64,000 nucleotides of DNA. It comes from Euptelea pleiosperma (lineage: Eukaryota; Streptophyta; Magnoliopsida; Ranunculales; Eupteleaceae). Below, piece after piece: positions 11,095-22,486 of the stretch. The stretch lies in NCBI GenBank assembly GCA_035048495.1, contig CM068545.1, positions 13,351,702-13,415,701 of the forward strand. The letters run 5' to 3'. A program made the translations under genes and the position numbers. The notes under the pieces were generated by a model that ran no database searches, was not told the DNA's origin, and saw only the letters and a program-made list of their open reading frames with translations. Every line of letters starts with the position of its first letter. Positions within the stretch are counted from its first letter, which is position 1.

Positions 11095-11900
11095 ATTTTT
11101 CTGATACGTATAAAGATTTTATCGAGGAAAGACCTTGGAGGCTAAGAAAGCTTGCCAAGAATCCAAAACAAACTACACGTGAAACGAAAAACCCCAAAAA
11201 GCTCCCAAACCCTACCTTTAGACCCTCTCTCTACAAAACCAACCCATTTAAAAATGATATCTTCAAAAGAGATACCTTTCCATTCCTCATACAACTTAAC
11301 CCAAAAATAGACCAGCGTTTTAATCTCCAAGAGAATCAGATCCAACTGAAAACTTTTGCTCTCAAAAACTGTATTATTCATCCCCTTCCACAATCCCCAA
11401 ATAATCATCAACAGAGTTAAGGCCCACATCCTTCTCACAAGGCTACCTAAAAACTTCCCTCCCAAGCATAGAATAACTCCTTAATCGACTTAGGAGCTAC
11501 CCAAAACACCCCCAAACTCCCTAAACAACCCTGTCCACATGATTCACGCGCATCTGCAATGTAAGAACAAATGATCCACTAATTCCCCACTCTACAAGCA
11601 AAGAGTGTAATGGTCCATAATTCCTACCCCTCTTTTTCAAAGAAAATCCATAGTCCGAAGCCTTCCTCGAACCACGCACCAAGTAAGAAACTGGACTTTT
11701 AATGGGGCCTACTACCCCAAACTCTAGCCGGGGGAAACTCCTCTAGCTCCCCCCTTCTAGTGCCCCATAATAAGAATGAATGGAGAATTTGCTTTTACTG
11801 TCATAGGTCCACCTAGAGTTGTCCCTAGAGTTAAAAGAAGGAATCTCTCCAACTTTGGTTAGAAGATCTGCCACCCTTGACGCTTCACGATTTGCTAACT
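11095..11900 (-). mobile_element. 5'-truncated LINE fragment, zf-RVT end
   Basis: The minus strand carries the C-terminal part of the same LINE family as 1-4550. The block around 11142-11465 reads MWALTLLMIIWGLW and WVKLYEEWKGISFEDIIFKW, matching RMWTLTPLAIIWGLW and WVKLYEEGKGIFFEDVVFKW in the intact copy. The matching zinc-binding region continues to about 11750 and weaker similarity reaches about 11890. The 3' UTR also matches (TTAGCCTCCAAGG against TTAGCCTCTAAGG), ending near 11095. Several frameshifts are present; it is an old copy. Confidence 0.85.
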
Positions 11901-12420
11901 ATGGTCTAGAGGTATAGGGATATGGGCTGAGGTTGAGGCACATGTCCAACTGCCATAACAGATGGAAACTTAAGGTTCCTACCAGTCTACCACATGTCCT
12001 CACTACTAACAAGTAATAACTTCCAACAACCACTAAGGGAGTGGGCTGTATCTTAATTACGTTAAAAAAAACCCTTTGTTGGTACATCAATAGCCTGACT
12101 TCATGTCGGAGTACCTTTTGCAGGTACACTACAAGCAATCTGAGATTCATTCCGAGAAGAAGTACCAAGTTTGAGAAATTGAAGTGTGCAATCTAGATTT
12201 TTGGAGCAAATTGTGACCACAAAACAGTCTCTTTGGTCATGTTACAGATTAAAGAAGATTAGAAGTTAGAACTGCCACTCTATTGTGTATTTTTTTATTT
12301 GAAATATTACAGGCAAATAAATTATACAATTGCCCACTATATAAACTTTTGATTCCTATCACACAAACATATAGGTTGGGTCCATCAAGATAGGTTGACG
12401 CATTTTTTTCACATATTTGA
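11901..12420. other. Unassigned region, weakly coding-like on the minus strand
   Basis: An 89-residue minus-strand frame (11899-12168) is rich in Leu and Val. I could not match it to LINE, copia or resistance-gene motifs with confidence, and neighbouring frames are broken. Probably decayed retroelement sequence. Confidence 0.3.
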
Positions 12421-12600
12421 TTGTGGGATTATCATCCCAAAAAATCATCCATTAATCATTTGCATGTGGGCCTCAAAATAACTCAACCCGTATAGATGAG
12501 TGATTTTGAAATGCCTAATTTGACACGACCATGTGGAGCCCACATGCAGATGATTCAAGGGGTGATTTTTTGTTAGTATGATTTATATACATGGGTCAGG
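12421..12600. repeat. Foldback (inverted-repeat) element
   Basis: Arms around GGGATTATCATCCC...GCATGTGGGCCTC and GAGCCCACATGC...GGGGTGATTTTTTG pair imperfectly across a short loop. Ends and target duplication are unclear. Confidence 0.5.
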
Positions 12601-12959
12601 ATCATAATTAACAATCTAGCATACAGCAAAAATACGGTATGGAAAAAGTTGGAGTACAATTTGGATTTGTCATTCAGAAATTTGTTAAAAAATTCTGCAT
12701 AGAGTAAAATAAAATAAAAAGATATAAAAAAACCAAGGATTTAAAAAAAAATCCCATTTAAAAATATTATTTTCAATAAATCTGAAACAAGCATGTATAA
12801 TGCATGTGTAATGTGTGTATAGTGTATACATGAATTTTACCAAGGCTTTGAAAAGTTTGGTTGTATAATACAGTTTTTCTTAAAAAATTCAAAGATTTGC
12901 ATTTATACATGTATTATACGCAAACTTACTATCAATGGTTGGGATTAGGTTGACTGTTG

Positions 12960-13300
12960 ACACGTACTGTGTGACACACTAAACGACACATGATTGTGGA
13001 GCCCATATAGCGATGAGTCGCATGCTGTTTTTTGGTGAGAGATGATCCTCACTAAAACCAGGCTTTTCTGAAACTTTTAGCCCTACCCAATGACTAAGAC
13101 TTAGCCGCAAGATAAGGAAGAGGATTGTTCTCTCTAACAGAATCCAACTTAATAGTGAAATGAAGGATTCATAATTCTTCAATTTCTAATCCACTTTCCA
13201 TTGGATTAGAATTGACACCAATGAGATGATTTTCATAAAAGTTAATCTTCACCAAAAAATCAGTCCCTCACTCATCTCCACGCAGCCCAAAAATGCATTC
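12960..13300. repeat. Diverged relative of the 49.5-kb MULE-like foldback family
   Basis: It contains TTTTTTGGTGAGAGATGATCC, a CATAATTCTTCAATTTCTAA block and a mirrored end with CACCAAAAAATCAG, in the same order as the elements at 23.4, 49.5 and 60.9 kb but much diverged. Confidence 0.45.
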
Positions 13301-13374
13301 ACATTAGAAAAAACCTAGTATACTGAGTTCAATATACCAAAGAAGTTCAGTATACAAAAAATTTTAAGGCAGGC

Positions 13375-13605
13375 CTACGGATCATAAGAATGTCTCACCC
13401 ACCCTGTGGTGGACTTGCACACAAAAAATCAGCCTGATTGTGATTTCTAGACATTGGATTTGAATTTTTTCATCATGGGCTAGGAACCCACTCATGGGCA
13501 TGTTCATGAAGCCCATAATGAAAAAAAAATGCTCAAATCCAACGGTAGAAGTCACCAATCAGACTGATTTTTGGTGTGTAGGTCCACTAACCGAACTTAG
13601 TGTAC
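13375..13605. repeat. Foldback MITE with CAGCCTGATTG/CAATCAGACTG arms
   Basis: The left arm (GTGGACTTGCACACAAAAAATC, then TGATTTCTAGACATTGGATTTGA) is mirrored by the right arm (AAATCCAACGGTAGAAGTCACC, then GATTTTTGGTGTGTAGGTCCAC). Member of the largest small-repeat superfamily in the window. Confidence 0.65.
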
Positions 13606-13784
13606 TGGTTTTTTTCTTCCCATTAGGCCTGTCAAAATGACCTGATCCAATAAAAGAAGCACATGTAATCCACATCCTTAAACTAACTCAAGTCGAACAA
13701 CAAAATAGATCTTATATCCAAAGTAGTTATGTTGCATAGAATTAAAGTGTTAACCAAACATGTCTTGGAGAAAATTGAAGATAG

Positions 13785-14145
13785 CAAGAGAGGAAGAAGA
13801 ACCTGGTCTCTTAACGAGGACTCCAATCACTGAGAGAACTGAGAAGACAAACCCAGATGTAAAATCTGAAAAGCTTCTAAATCGAATTGGATGGCTGCAT
13901 CAAGCGAAAACATATAGGTAAATTAACCAAAATTCAACACAGAAAATGAAGATTAATCATAAAAATTAAGGAATCAAAACCAATGGAGCTAGCAAGTCAA
14001 AAAGGACGTTGATTGGTACCTTCAAGCAAAACCCAAGTCTAGAACCAAGAGGGCAAAAGATGGACTTCCCTGGGATGTGCAATCGGTTCTCGGAGTGAGA
14101 AAGAAATAGAAAATCAGGTCCTTGAAATTCTCTTGTTAGGTTCTC
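13785..14145 (-). repeat. Dispersed block paralogous to 26390-26695
   Basis: Both copies share ACTCCAATCACTGAGAGAA, AGATGTAAAATC, GAATTGGATGGCTG, ATCAAGC and TAGGTAAATTAA in the same order, as well as ATCGGTTCTC plus GAGAAAGAAAT. On the minus strand a short hydrophobic frame and an acceptor-like TTGATTCAG (26.5-kb copy) are seen, so it may be an exon of a duplicated gene. Both copies lie downstream of NBS-LRR sequence on the same strand, which suggests that the resistance-gene locus was duplicated with its flank. Confidence 0.5.
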
Positions 14146-14404
14146 CGATGTTTCTTTGAAGGTGTAAGAATTGCATCTTCGGCTACTTTACCATTTTGAC
14201 CAATCACTCCACTCATTTGACTTTGAGCTGCTTTAACCAGTTTGTCCCTCTCCAAGTCGATTTCCACGAAATTGGCCCGGTGGGCCGGTACCCACTCTGT
14301 CCAGAATCCAGATCACCATTTTCCACGACGCTATATCAAACTTGCTGTATTGTCGCAACGGCAATTTTCTTTTCTCTGGAAGATATCTCCTTATCAACAT
14401 TTGA

Positions 14405-14880
14405 GGCCCCCACATGTTTTAAAGTGGACCCTTCTGTCAACTATGTGTCACCTGGTACACTTTCAGAGACCATTGACAGTGTAGATGTATGGCCCACCCT
14501 TTGGTGGACCTACAAACCAAAAATAAGCATGATCGGTGATTTATACATGTTGGATTTGAGAATCCTAAATAATGCTCAAACACCATCTATGAAAAGAAGG
14601 AAACCCAATGGCTAGAACCACTAATTGGGCTGATTTTTGGTTCGTAACTCTACCGCAAAGGTCCATATGATCAGTGGTCTCGAAACACATACAGCTCGCT
14701 GTTGAGAGAATAATTCTCTCAAATAATAAATCTTTGATGACGGACATCCATGGCACACTCTTAGAGATATAGAGATTAGTGACCATACCCACATACCAAA
14801 AAATCAGACTGATTAATTATTTCTAACCTTTGGATCTGAGTACCCCCAATTAATGTTCAAATCCGACGGTTAAAAGAAAA
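14405..14880. repeat. Two adjacent foldback MITE copies
   Basis: The first copy (about 14440-14690) has GGTGGACCTACAAACCAAAA and the mirrored GGGCTGATTTTTGGTTCGTA. The second (about 14745-14880) is a partial copy beginning CACTCTTAGAGATATAG with an AATCAGACTGATTAATTATT arm. Confidence 0.55.
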
Positions 14881-14929
14881 ACCCATGAAAAAAGACTCCA
14901 ATCGAAACAGTTAAAAATCACTTATCAGT

Positions 14930-15600
14930 TGAGGCCATTTGACCATTGGATTCAAGAGAGCCACAGTCAACGAGGCAACAACTGCTCGAATCCCTGGAAT
15001 CCAAGGCAAAACTGTGCGGCATGAGGCCATTTGACCCTTGGATTCAAGGGAGCCATAGTCTACCAGGCAACAACTGCGTGAATCTCTGAAATCCAACAGT
15101 TAATACCTTCAACTGGACAGTTTTTGTCCGGTTATCCGTGGGGTAGCACGACTCTTTCGTTTTTCGGAACATTTCCTACGGAGAACGAACCCCCGCAGGA
15201 AAGTCTAGTAGGGGTACACTGTAGACTAGAAATTTCCTAAAGCATCCTTCCAACTCTCTGCATGCAAAGTTGTGGATTTTGGACGGTTACTCGTATGTTC
15301 TTTCTAGGAAGGCTCAGAGAAAGAGGTTAGGATCCTTCTTGACATATGTCGTCGGAATAGAAGACCAAGTATATCATGAGAATGAAGCACGAAGGGGACA
15401 TCCAAGTGCTACCACATGGATAACCAGACTAAAATATTTGCGGTAGAGGTCATTGATTGTTGGATTCAAGAGATCTACGGTCCTGAGGCAACAACTAGGA
15501 CCATGAATCTATTGAATCCAATGGTCAATGGACTCGGTGTGTTTTTTGTCCAGTTATCCTAGGAAAATCTCGTCTGCAACCGTTTGATGCAAATGTTCCC
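14930..15600. repeat. Tandem duplication of a 90-95-bp unit, plus a third copy
   Basis: The unit with AGGCCATTTGACC, TTGGATTCAAG and GGCAACAACTGC occurs at about 14933-15024 and 15025-15112. A third copy, with TTGGATTCAAGAGATCTACG and GAGGCAACAACTAG, lies at about 15448-15570. The sequence after copies 2 and 3 also matches (TTTTTGTCCGGTTATCC against TTTTTGTCCAGTTATCC). No gene is seen. Confidence 0.6.
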
Positions 15601-15859
15601 AAGGCGAAGCAGCAACCATTTGCACTTGCGGACTAGATTTTCCCCGGTTCAGCACTAAAAAAGCATATAATTATGTGATTCAACACTAAAAGCTATGTCT
15701 GCACGAGAATTTAGTGCACAAGCCGAGATTCTATTATACAAGAATTGAAACGATATAAAAGTTTGAAAAGATATACGATTTTGGCACTTTCAAGAGTATG
15801 ATTGCTTTGGTTTAACTCTATCTAGTGTTAAAGGTTTCAAATGAACTACAAAACGGCTT

Positions 15860-16015
15860 ACTTATACCCAACGCTTAGAAATCACCGTTCAGGGTTATTT
15901 TTGGTTTGTAGGTCCACTTACTCACTTAGCGATTGGCCAAACATTCATGCAGTTAGTGTCCACTAAGAGTGTGCCATGTGGCTCATATTGTGGATTGTGA
16001 TCGCTTTACTTACAG
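15860..16015. repeat. Right-half copy of the GAGTAAAACTT MULE-like foldback
   Basis: It carries CAACGCTTAGAAATCACC, TTTGGTTTGTAGGTCCACTT, GATTGGCCAAACATTCATGC and GTGCCATGTGGCTCATATTG in the family order, without the left arm. Confidence 0.6.
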
Positions 16016-16046
16016 TCCGGTGTGAGCGAAGATTTTCTCCTATAGG

Positions 16047-16499
16047 CAGTGGCGGAGCCAGGATTCTGTTCCAGGGAGGGCAAGGCAGCAAGCGAGTATC
16101 AAAGTAGGGCAGACGGGCCCACTGACCGCATGGATATACCCATCCTTTGGTAGATATTCATACTGAAAATCTGCTTGTTTGATGCTTTCTAGCCGTTGGA
16201 TTTAGTTCCCCAATTTTTTTTAATCCAGCGGATAGAATCATGCCTTAAAAAGCACTAAAATCTAATGGCTAGAGATTGGCTATCAGGCTGATTTTTAGTG
16301 TGAATATCCACCAAGGGGTTGGCTAAAACATCCATGCGGTCGGTGGGCAAGAGAGCCGCTGTGAGATTGAGGGGGGGCAACATGGTGCATCTCTACCTTG
16401 TTGTAGCATTTTTCTTCTGGAATTTTTTTTTTTGTTGTCAATTTTAAAGTTGAGGGGAGGCAACTGCCCCCTCTTGGCCCCCCCCTGGCTCCGCCACTG
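16047..16499. mobile_element. 453-bp element with perfect 16-bp terminal inverted repeats
   Basis: CAGTGGCGGAGCCAGG at 16047-16062 is exactly mirrored by CCTGGCTCCGCCACTG at 16484-16499. Inside, a second inverted arrangement (GGGCCCACTGACCGCATGG, mirrored by CATGCGGTCGGTGGGC) relates it to the other foldbacks. No clear target duplication is visible and no transposase is encoded. Confidence 0.75.
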
Positions 16500-16627
16500 G
16501 GCTTAACATAGGCACGTACAATATAAGTCACACAATTTTTTCCAATTCAAGGTGGCACTAAATATTTTGGCAAAAATTCAAGAAACAGAGTATAGGTGTC
16601 CCATTTTGAGAAAATGTGACAGGCTCA

Positions 16628-16818
16628 AGAGCCCCCCTTTTTTCTGCACCTTCTCATGAGTCGTGTTCTCGGCCGTGGATTTAGAGAATCCAACAGTGGT
16701 TGTTAGCACCGCCAAAAATGAAAAAGTGATGCCAGCTCAACGTTAACAACCACTGTTAGATTCTCGGAATCCACAGTCGAGAACACGACTCCTAGAAAGG
16801 GTAGAAAAAGGGGGCTCT
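16628..16818. repeat. Foldback element, 191 bp
   Basis: The arms GAGTCGTGTTCTCGGCCGTG...AACAGTGGTTGTTA and TAACAACCACTGTTAGATTC...CGAGAACACGACTC pair over about 70 bp around a 50-bp centre. A related element is at 18478-18636. Confidence 0.7.
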
Positions 16819-17280
16819 AAAAAATAGGAAACAATGTTTTTGGTCAAACTCTCTGTACAAAAATTGTTTCAAATAATTTTCAGAACTTTTTGGTGTATTA
16901 AAATAATTTTTTTTAATAAAATTTCAGTTTTGACCGTCGGATTAGTTTCTCTATTTAAATCGCTGAAATTAAATTCCCAAAAAGCCATTGAACGGTTGTT
17001 TTTACAAAAGTGATTTTATAAAATTACTTTCTTATTATTTTATAGAAATTATAAAAAATCATAAATACTGGTTTTAACGTAATATATTTTTGCCTCGTAT
17101 TTTGGGCTGCTTTTCTCTCAAAACTAGTTAGTTTTGAAGTGACTCTGTTTTTCTTGTGTTTATCTTTATTAATGAATGGTTAATGCCTTGTCTCGAGTTT
17201 TTGTGGGTCGGGTCGATTGCCGGAGATTGGGGCATGACACAAATTACCATGAATTATGTTTGCATGTTAGTACATAATAG

Positions 17281-17574
17281 CAAGGTTTAAAGGAGGCCAT
17301 TTTAACAGTTAAACGGGCTGGGGATGTTACTGTTTAAACGGCCGTTAAAACAGATTGAAACGGCCAGGGGCAAAAATGAAAAAAATGGAATTAAACTAAT
17401 TTTAACGGTTTTAACGATTTTAATGGAAAAAATGGCTCTGAAATTCAAATTTAAAATTTGAAAATTAAAAAAAAATAAAATTTAACGAATTTTAACGGAA
17501 ATTAAATGGATTTTACGGCCATTTTTTTCACAAATTTTTTCAGAATTAAAAGACTGTTTAAACGATTTTCCTAG
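17281..17574 (+). mobile_element. AACGG-rich hAT-like element (CAAGGTTTAAA family), degenerate
   Basis: It begins CAAGGTTTAAAGGAGGCC, has many TTAACGG/CCGTTAA cores and a (GGGG)CAAAAATGAAAAA block, as in the better preserved copies at 46.7, 50.1 and 50.9 kb. The right end is lost or diverged, so no target duplication is seen. Confidence 0.6.
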
Positions 17575-18477
17575 GGCATGTGTGTGGGGAAACTTAGACA
17601 GTTAGACCAAAATGTTGCTCCATGCACACTAGAAAGCTAGGAACTTTCTGTATAGGAGGAACTAGACGGAAAATATTAAAATCCCAGTTGGACGCAATTG
17701 AACCATGGGAGCTGCCCACTGGAAGAGTCTCCATCACTCAAGTTAGTACGAGCAAATGATAAGAATAATCCCCGAATGTAATAAGATTCAATCCTCATTT
17801 ACTGGTTGGATTCGAGAACAGTACTTCTCGGATCATGGACGTCGGCTTATAAACTCTTGGCCGAAATGTCGACACTTAAGATCCTGGCCATAATCCAATA
17901 TCTCGACCGGATGAGACTCTTCTCAGATGATATTCTCTCAATTGAATTCAAGGACTCCAAGACCTCGGCCCTCTGGGTCTATGGACTGGAGCCTCATATC
18001 TGGGTCACGGGGTTTGTGGCCGAGAACACTATATCTCGGCCACTAGGTCTGTCGTCTGCTGTGCTATTTAAGAGACACGATGACACCACACGCTCCTCGA
18101 TCGGCACATGCCGGGCACAGGATGTCAATCCATGTGTCACCATCTCAATTGTCCACGTGGAGGGTATGAATATTGGCACTCACACTAAGAGAATATTATA
18201 AAAAGTTAGAATACTGCATTTTACCACGTAGATGGCAAATGGCAGTACTAGAGATGGCTCCAAAGCTAGCTCCACATACAAAAATAGCATTCACATAAAA
18301 GCAGAGGACCACAGATTAAATTTTACAAACTCCACGCAGCTTATAAAGACGGACGTCACACACATAAAACATATACATCGTGCTCAAACAACTTACCGAT
18401 CAAGAATCATTATTAAACAACTTTTAGGAAACTAAAATAAAAATAAAGATAAGCAAAAAAGATGGAACAGGTTCCGA
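17575..18477. other. Unassigned region
   Basis: A 131-residue plus-strand frame at 17806-18201 shows no motif I recognise. TATAAAAAG at 18196-18204 with GTCCACGTGGAGGG upstream could be an old LTR or promoter remnant. No supported gene. Confidence 0.3.
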
Positions 18478-18636
18478 GGACTCAAAATTTCACCAAAACT
18501 CTCGGCCGTGGATTTCACAAAATCCAATGGTACGTAGTTTTGCTTTGCTAAAGTGAATGCTAGCTCAGCACGCAAAACCACCTTTGGATTTCTCAGGATC
18601 CACGGATGAGTATTTGAGTGAAATTTTAAGTCCCGG
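18478..18636. repeat. Foldback element related to 16628-16818
   Basis: GGACTCAAAATTTCACC with CTCGGCCGTGGATTTC is mirrored by GGATCCACGGATGAG and GTGAAATTTTAAGTCC, and the GCAAAACCAC centre also pairs. Confidence 0.65.
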
Positions 18637-18672
18637 ATCCCGACCCCACAAAAAGGAATAATCATATCTTAC

Positions 18673-18738
18673 CAAATCTAAAAATATAGGAGCTGGTTGC
18701 GCATGGTTTTCAATGAAGTTGATCTCAGCCACGGATTG
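18673..18738 (-). other. Candidate small exon downstream of the NBS-LRR gene
   Basis: On the minus strand TTCATCCATGCAG precedes 66 bp and GTAAGATATG follows, so both splice sites are canonical. It lies after the resistance-gene stop at 18882-18884 and would be 3' UTR or a lost C-terminal exon. Confidence 0.35.
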
Positions 18739-18881
18739 CTGCATGGATGAAATAAGAAAGAGTTTAGGAAGTCTAATGCAACCAAACAACAACATCGTCC
18801 ATTGCCTACTTACTACTCAATGCAATAATTAATCCTACACATATTCATTTATAATAGTAGCATTAGACCAACCTCCAAGGA

Positions 18882-21660
18882 TTATATTCTTCGAAGAAGG
18901 GTTGAAGGAGGGTTTTGTCGTTGGGATGGTCCCACTCCAGTGAATCCCACCACCCTTTGTTTCCTATGATTTTTTTTGAGAGCCGACGGGGTTTCCATTT
19001 CTATAGATAGATGAGGGAGCCTTTTCAGCTCTTGACAATTATGTACACAAATAGTTTGTAGAGAATCACAAACCATTAACCCCTTCCGAATGCTCTTTAA
19101 TTTCGGTAGATACAACAATTCCAACTTCTGTAACCTTGGGAGCAGTGTGATGGGATTGTTGTTCCCTTCACACATTTCTTCTTCTACTTAATTTGTTCAA
19201 GTTATCAAGATACAAATGCTCGAGACTTGCTAATAATGATGGGCCCACTTCTTCATCTTCTACCGACAAGATGTACTCTATCCCATTGCAATCATGGAGT
19301 TCACAACGTTTCAAATCCCTCACATTCTTTAAGCAATACAATTTTGATAACCTAGTGATATCGTTGCATGATTCAATACGCAACTCTCTGGTGTTGTGAG
19401 GGAGCACAAGGGAGTTATTTCCGTCAGTAAGATTGACTCCGTGTACTAATACATTTTTCTCCTCTTTCTCCTCCATTTGTCCATAGTCGCCAGATAACTC
19501 AAAGTCGACATCCCCTACGGTTAAATAGAAGTTCTTCAACCCTTGCATATCCTCACACCTGATATATTTATTAAAAGTAGGCAAGTGCAGGAAACTGGCA
19601 TGCAAAATTTCGATGTGTCTCGAGTTCATGATCAGTCTTTTCACGCATGCTCCTTCGAAGCACAATTGAGAATTAACTATTTTGAGGTCTTCGAGAAAGG
19701 AAAGCATGGATAGTAGTAACCCACTTGGAACCATTGCTAGGACTAGGCCGTAAATCTCAGAGAGATCAAGGTGTCTGAGGTTAATCGATCTTCCCATGCC
19801 TTGAGGCAATTCTTTGATGCCAGTACCTTGGAGGTCCAATACCCTCAATTCTGTAAGATTTTCAAGTGAAGGCACATCAATTAATACTCTGCAATCACGC
19901 AAGATAAGTGCACAAAGATTCTTCAAGATAGAGATAGATTGTGGCAGGTGCTTGATTTTAGTTTTAGATAGGTTGAGAACCCTGAGGCTAGGCATGTGCG
20001 CAAAGAAAGAATCTGAGATCCCTCCCAATAGAGGGTTTTCTTGCAGTAGCAAAGTAGTGAGTCTGGGGCACCTGGGTGTATACGAAAGCTCTATTATACC
20101 ATTTCTCCTTAAAGAAACTCTCTCAAGATCTTCTATCCATTTCTCCTCCTTTGGTGATTTTTTCTTTAACCAATTACCCACTTGCACCATGAATCGAGGG
20201 CTCACACTTGTGATGTCGAGGGCCATATCCCTAACGGAATCATGCATCTTTACACATTCAATATCACGACCATCCCTGTAATAATCATCAAATTTGATTG
20301 TACATGTTCTTTCTAACATGCTATTGTCTATTAGTATATTCAATATAGCACGACCCTCGTCAAACTTCGCCTGCCAATTCCTTGCATCATCTATTAACCC
20401 CTCACCAATCCAAAGCTCTATCAACTCTTCCACCGGGATCTTATAATCTTCAGGATAAAATGCACAATATAAGAAACAAGTCTTGAACTTTTCATTTCTC
20501 AAGCGTTCATAACTGAATTTCAGACGCTTAATGACCTTGTCTTTCATCTCCTTAACTCCTTTTGTAGAACTTCTCAAGTCATTCAATGCGTTTCTCCACT
20601 CCTGTATGTCATCCACTCCACTCATAGCTCCACCTATCATAACGATTGTAAGAGGCAAACGGGCATTCCTTAGCAACGAGCCTTGCAATTTCTCCTACTT
20701 CAGGAGCAAGCACCATGTCACGCCCAACCTTATCAATGAATAAGTTCCATACCTCCTCCTCAGCTGAGAGAACCTCCACTTTGATATTTCTTTGACATTT
20801 CATCTGTCGGACATACATCAAATGATCGTGTGGTTAATACTAACTTGGTTCCATTTTCTCTAGAAGGAATGTTAATTCCTATCCCCTCCAAGGAAAACAC
20901 TTTCCACATATCATCTAAGATGAGCACAAACCTCTCCCTTTGTTTTAATCCTTCCTGTAATTTGGCTGCCCTTCTTATTTGATCTTTGTCATTCGACAAA
21001 TCGAATTTTATTGCTTGTGCAATGTCATTTTGTAATCTCTTAACATTGGATGCTTTGGATACAGTTACCCAAATTACATATATCATCAAAAAGATCACTT
21101 AATTGTTTCAATTGATTATTGATATGGGTCATGATGGCTGTCTTGCCAACTCCTCCCATTCCATAAATACCAATCATGTTGATCTCATTGTCCATCAAGG
21201 CCTCCCGGATTTTTGTCAGGTTATTCTCAGCTGATTCACCGACCAATTGTGCTGTTGGTAATATCAGTCCACGGTCTGAGAGAGTGTTAAATAGCATTCC
21301 ATCAGAAAAGCATCCCTTCTTCTCAAGTTCAGTAACTTCTTCGATCTTCTTTAAAACACGCTTTCTCAAGCTTACAGGTGGGAGAATGCTGCTCCTTTCA
21401 CCACATTCCCGTTTTTAACTGTCCACTTCAGTTGTAACCCTCCGCACATTTTTAAGCCAAAGTTCAACTTCTCTCTTTCGTTTTTTTCCTGGTTGATCCT
21501 CAGCTCGACTCAATTCCGTGTTTATGTCTTCCGCTCGGCATTTCATCAACTCTTCTATTTTGCCTTCTAAATTTTTCATGTTTCCTTCGAGTATCTTTTC
21601 AGCCATCCCAATTTCTATTAGTGACTTCCCAATTTGAAGGATTGGCCCCACAAAATCCAT
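18882..21660 (-). pseudogene. CC-NBS-LRR disease-resistance gene, broken by one stop and four frameshifts
   Basis: Read from 21660 downward it has an N-terminal coiled coil (MDFVGPILQIGKSL), the P-loop GMGGVGKT (about 21140-21165), a VIWVTVSK segment, kinase-2 LILDDMW (about 20900), RNBS-B KLVLTTRS, the GLPL-type motif RLPLTIVMIGGAMSG (about 20640), RNBS-D with CFLYCAFYPED, the MHD box VKMHDSVRD (about 20250) and then leucine-rich repeats such as LRVLNLSKTKIKHLP to about 18900. This is the RPS2/RPS5-like class that senses pathogen effectors and triggers cell death. Lesions: TAA at 21415-21417 after the coiled coil; about 4 extra bases (ATAT) near 21083; one extra C near 20810; a shift near 20670; a shift near 19170. 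All key residues remain, so decay is fairly young. Sequencing error is possible but five errors in non-homopolymer sites is unlikely. Confidence 0.92.
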
Positions 21661-21839
21661 TATCCAGCCACTGCATAATAGAAAAGAATTATGTTACAAA
21701 GCAACATACACTTGGAACATAAATGAAACCCTAAACCAAATTTAAAAAATAAAGTTAAAAAGGAATATACCAAGACTTAAACTGATCAAAAATTGAAGAA
21801 AAATAATCGAAACGATTAGATGCAAACAATCAGATTTTG

Positions 21840-22345
21840 GGCCCACTAGTGAACGCTTGAATGTTTAGCACACTTGGATATACAGGCCAAAACTCGGCTT
21901 GATTGATGATTTCTAGCTGTTGGATTTAGCACCCAAAAAACATACTTAAATCCAACAGCTAGAATCACTCCTTAAAATAGTGCTAAAATCTAATCAGGAT
22001 GATTTTTGGTGTACGTGTATATCCACATGCTGTCAGTGGGCCCAAGCATCGAGATTTCGGATAAATATTCCCTCATGGGTATATGTATGTACCACTAGGC
22101 ACACTCTTAGAGACCAGCCCGCATGAATGTTAAGCCCATTCTCAAGTGCACCTACAGATCAAAATTCAGTTTGATTGGTGATTTCTAGCCGTTCGATCAC
22201 TTGAGTCATTTCATGGGTTCATTTTCAGCCATGGGATTTGAGTATTATTTGGGATACTCAAATCCAACTGCTAGAAATCACCAATCAGGCTGATTTTTTA
22301 TCTGTAGGTTGACCAAAGGGTTGGGCCAAGTACTTATACTGTCAG
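21840..22345. repeat. Two foldback MITEs upstream of the NBS-LRR gene
   Basis: 21840-22040 has GGGCCCACTAGTGAACGC, mirrored by CATGCTGTCAGTGGGCCC, around a TTTCTAGCTGTTGGATTTAG/AAATCCAACAGCTAGAA core. 22120-22345 has a CAGTTTGATTGGTGATTTCT arm and a GAAATCACCAATCAGGCTGA mirror. Confidence 0.65.
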
Positions 22346-22486
22346 TGGTCTTTAAGAGTATGGCACCTGTTATATACAGCTGTCGTTGAGGACTCATTGA
22401 GGAAATATTTACTGTGAGATTTCAGGCATAAAAGTTTTTCCTGTAAAAACATGACATATACGTGTCATACTCCTCCAAGCACACTT

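Noticed and set aside
11899..12168. 89-residue minus-strand frame suspected to be copia reverse transcriptase
   Set aside because: Only a vague RLVG-like string is present; catalytic and flanking motifs are missing.
17806..18201. 131-residue plus-strand frame
   Set aside because: No recognisable motif, no splice or promoter support.
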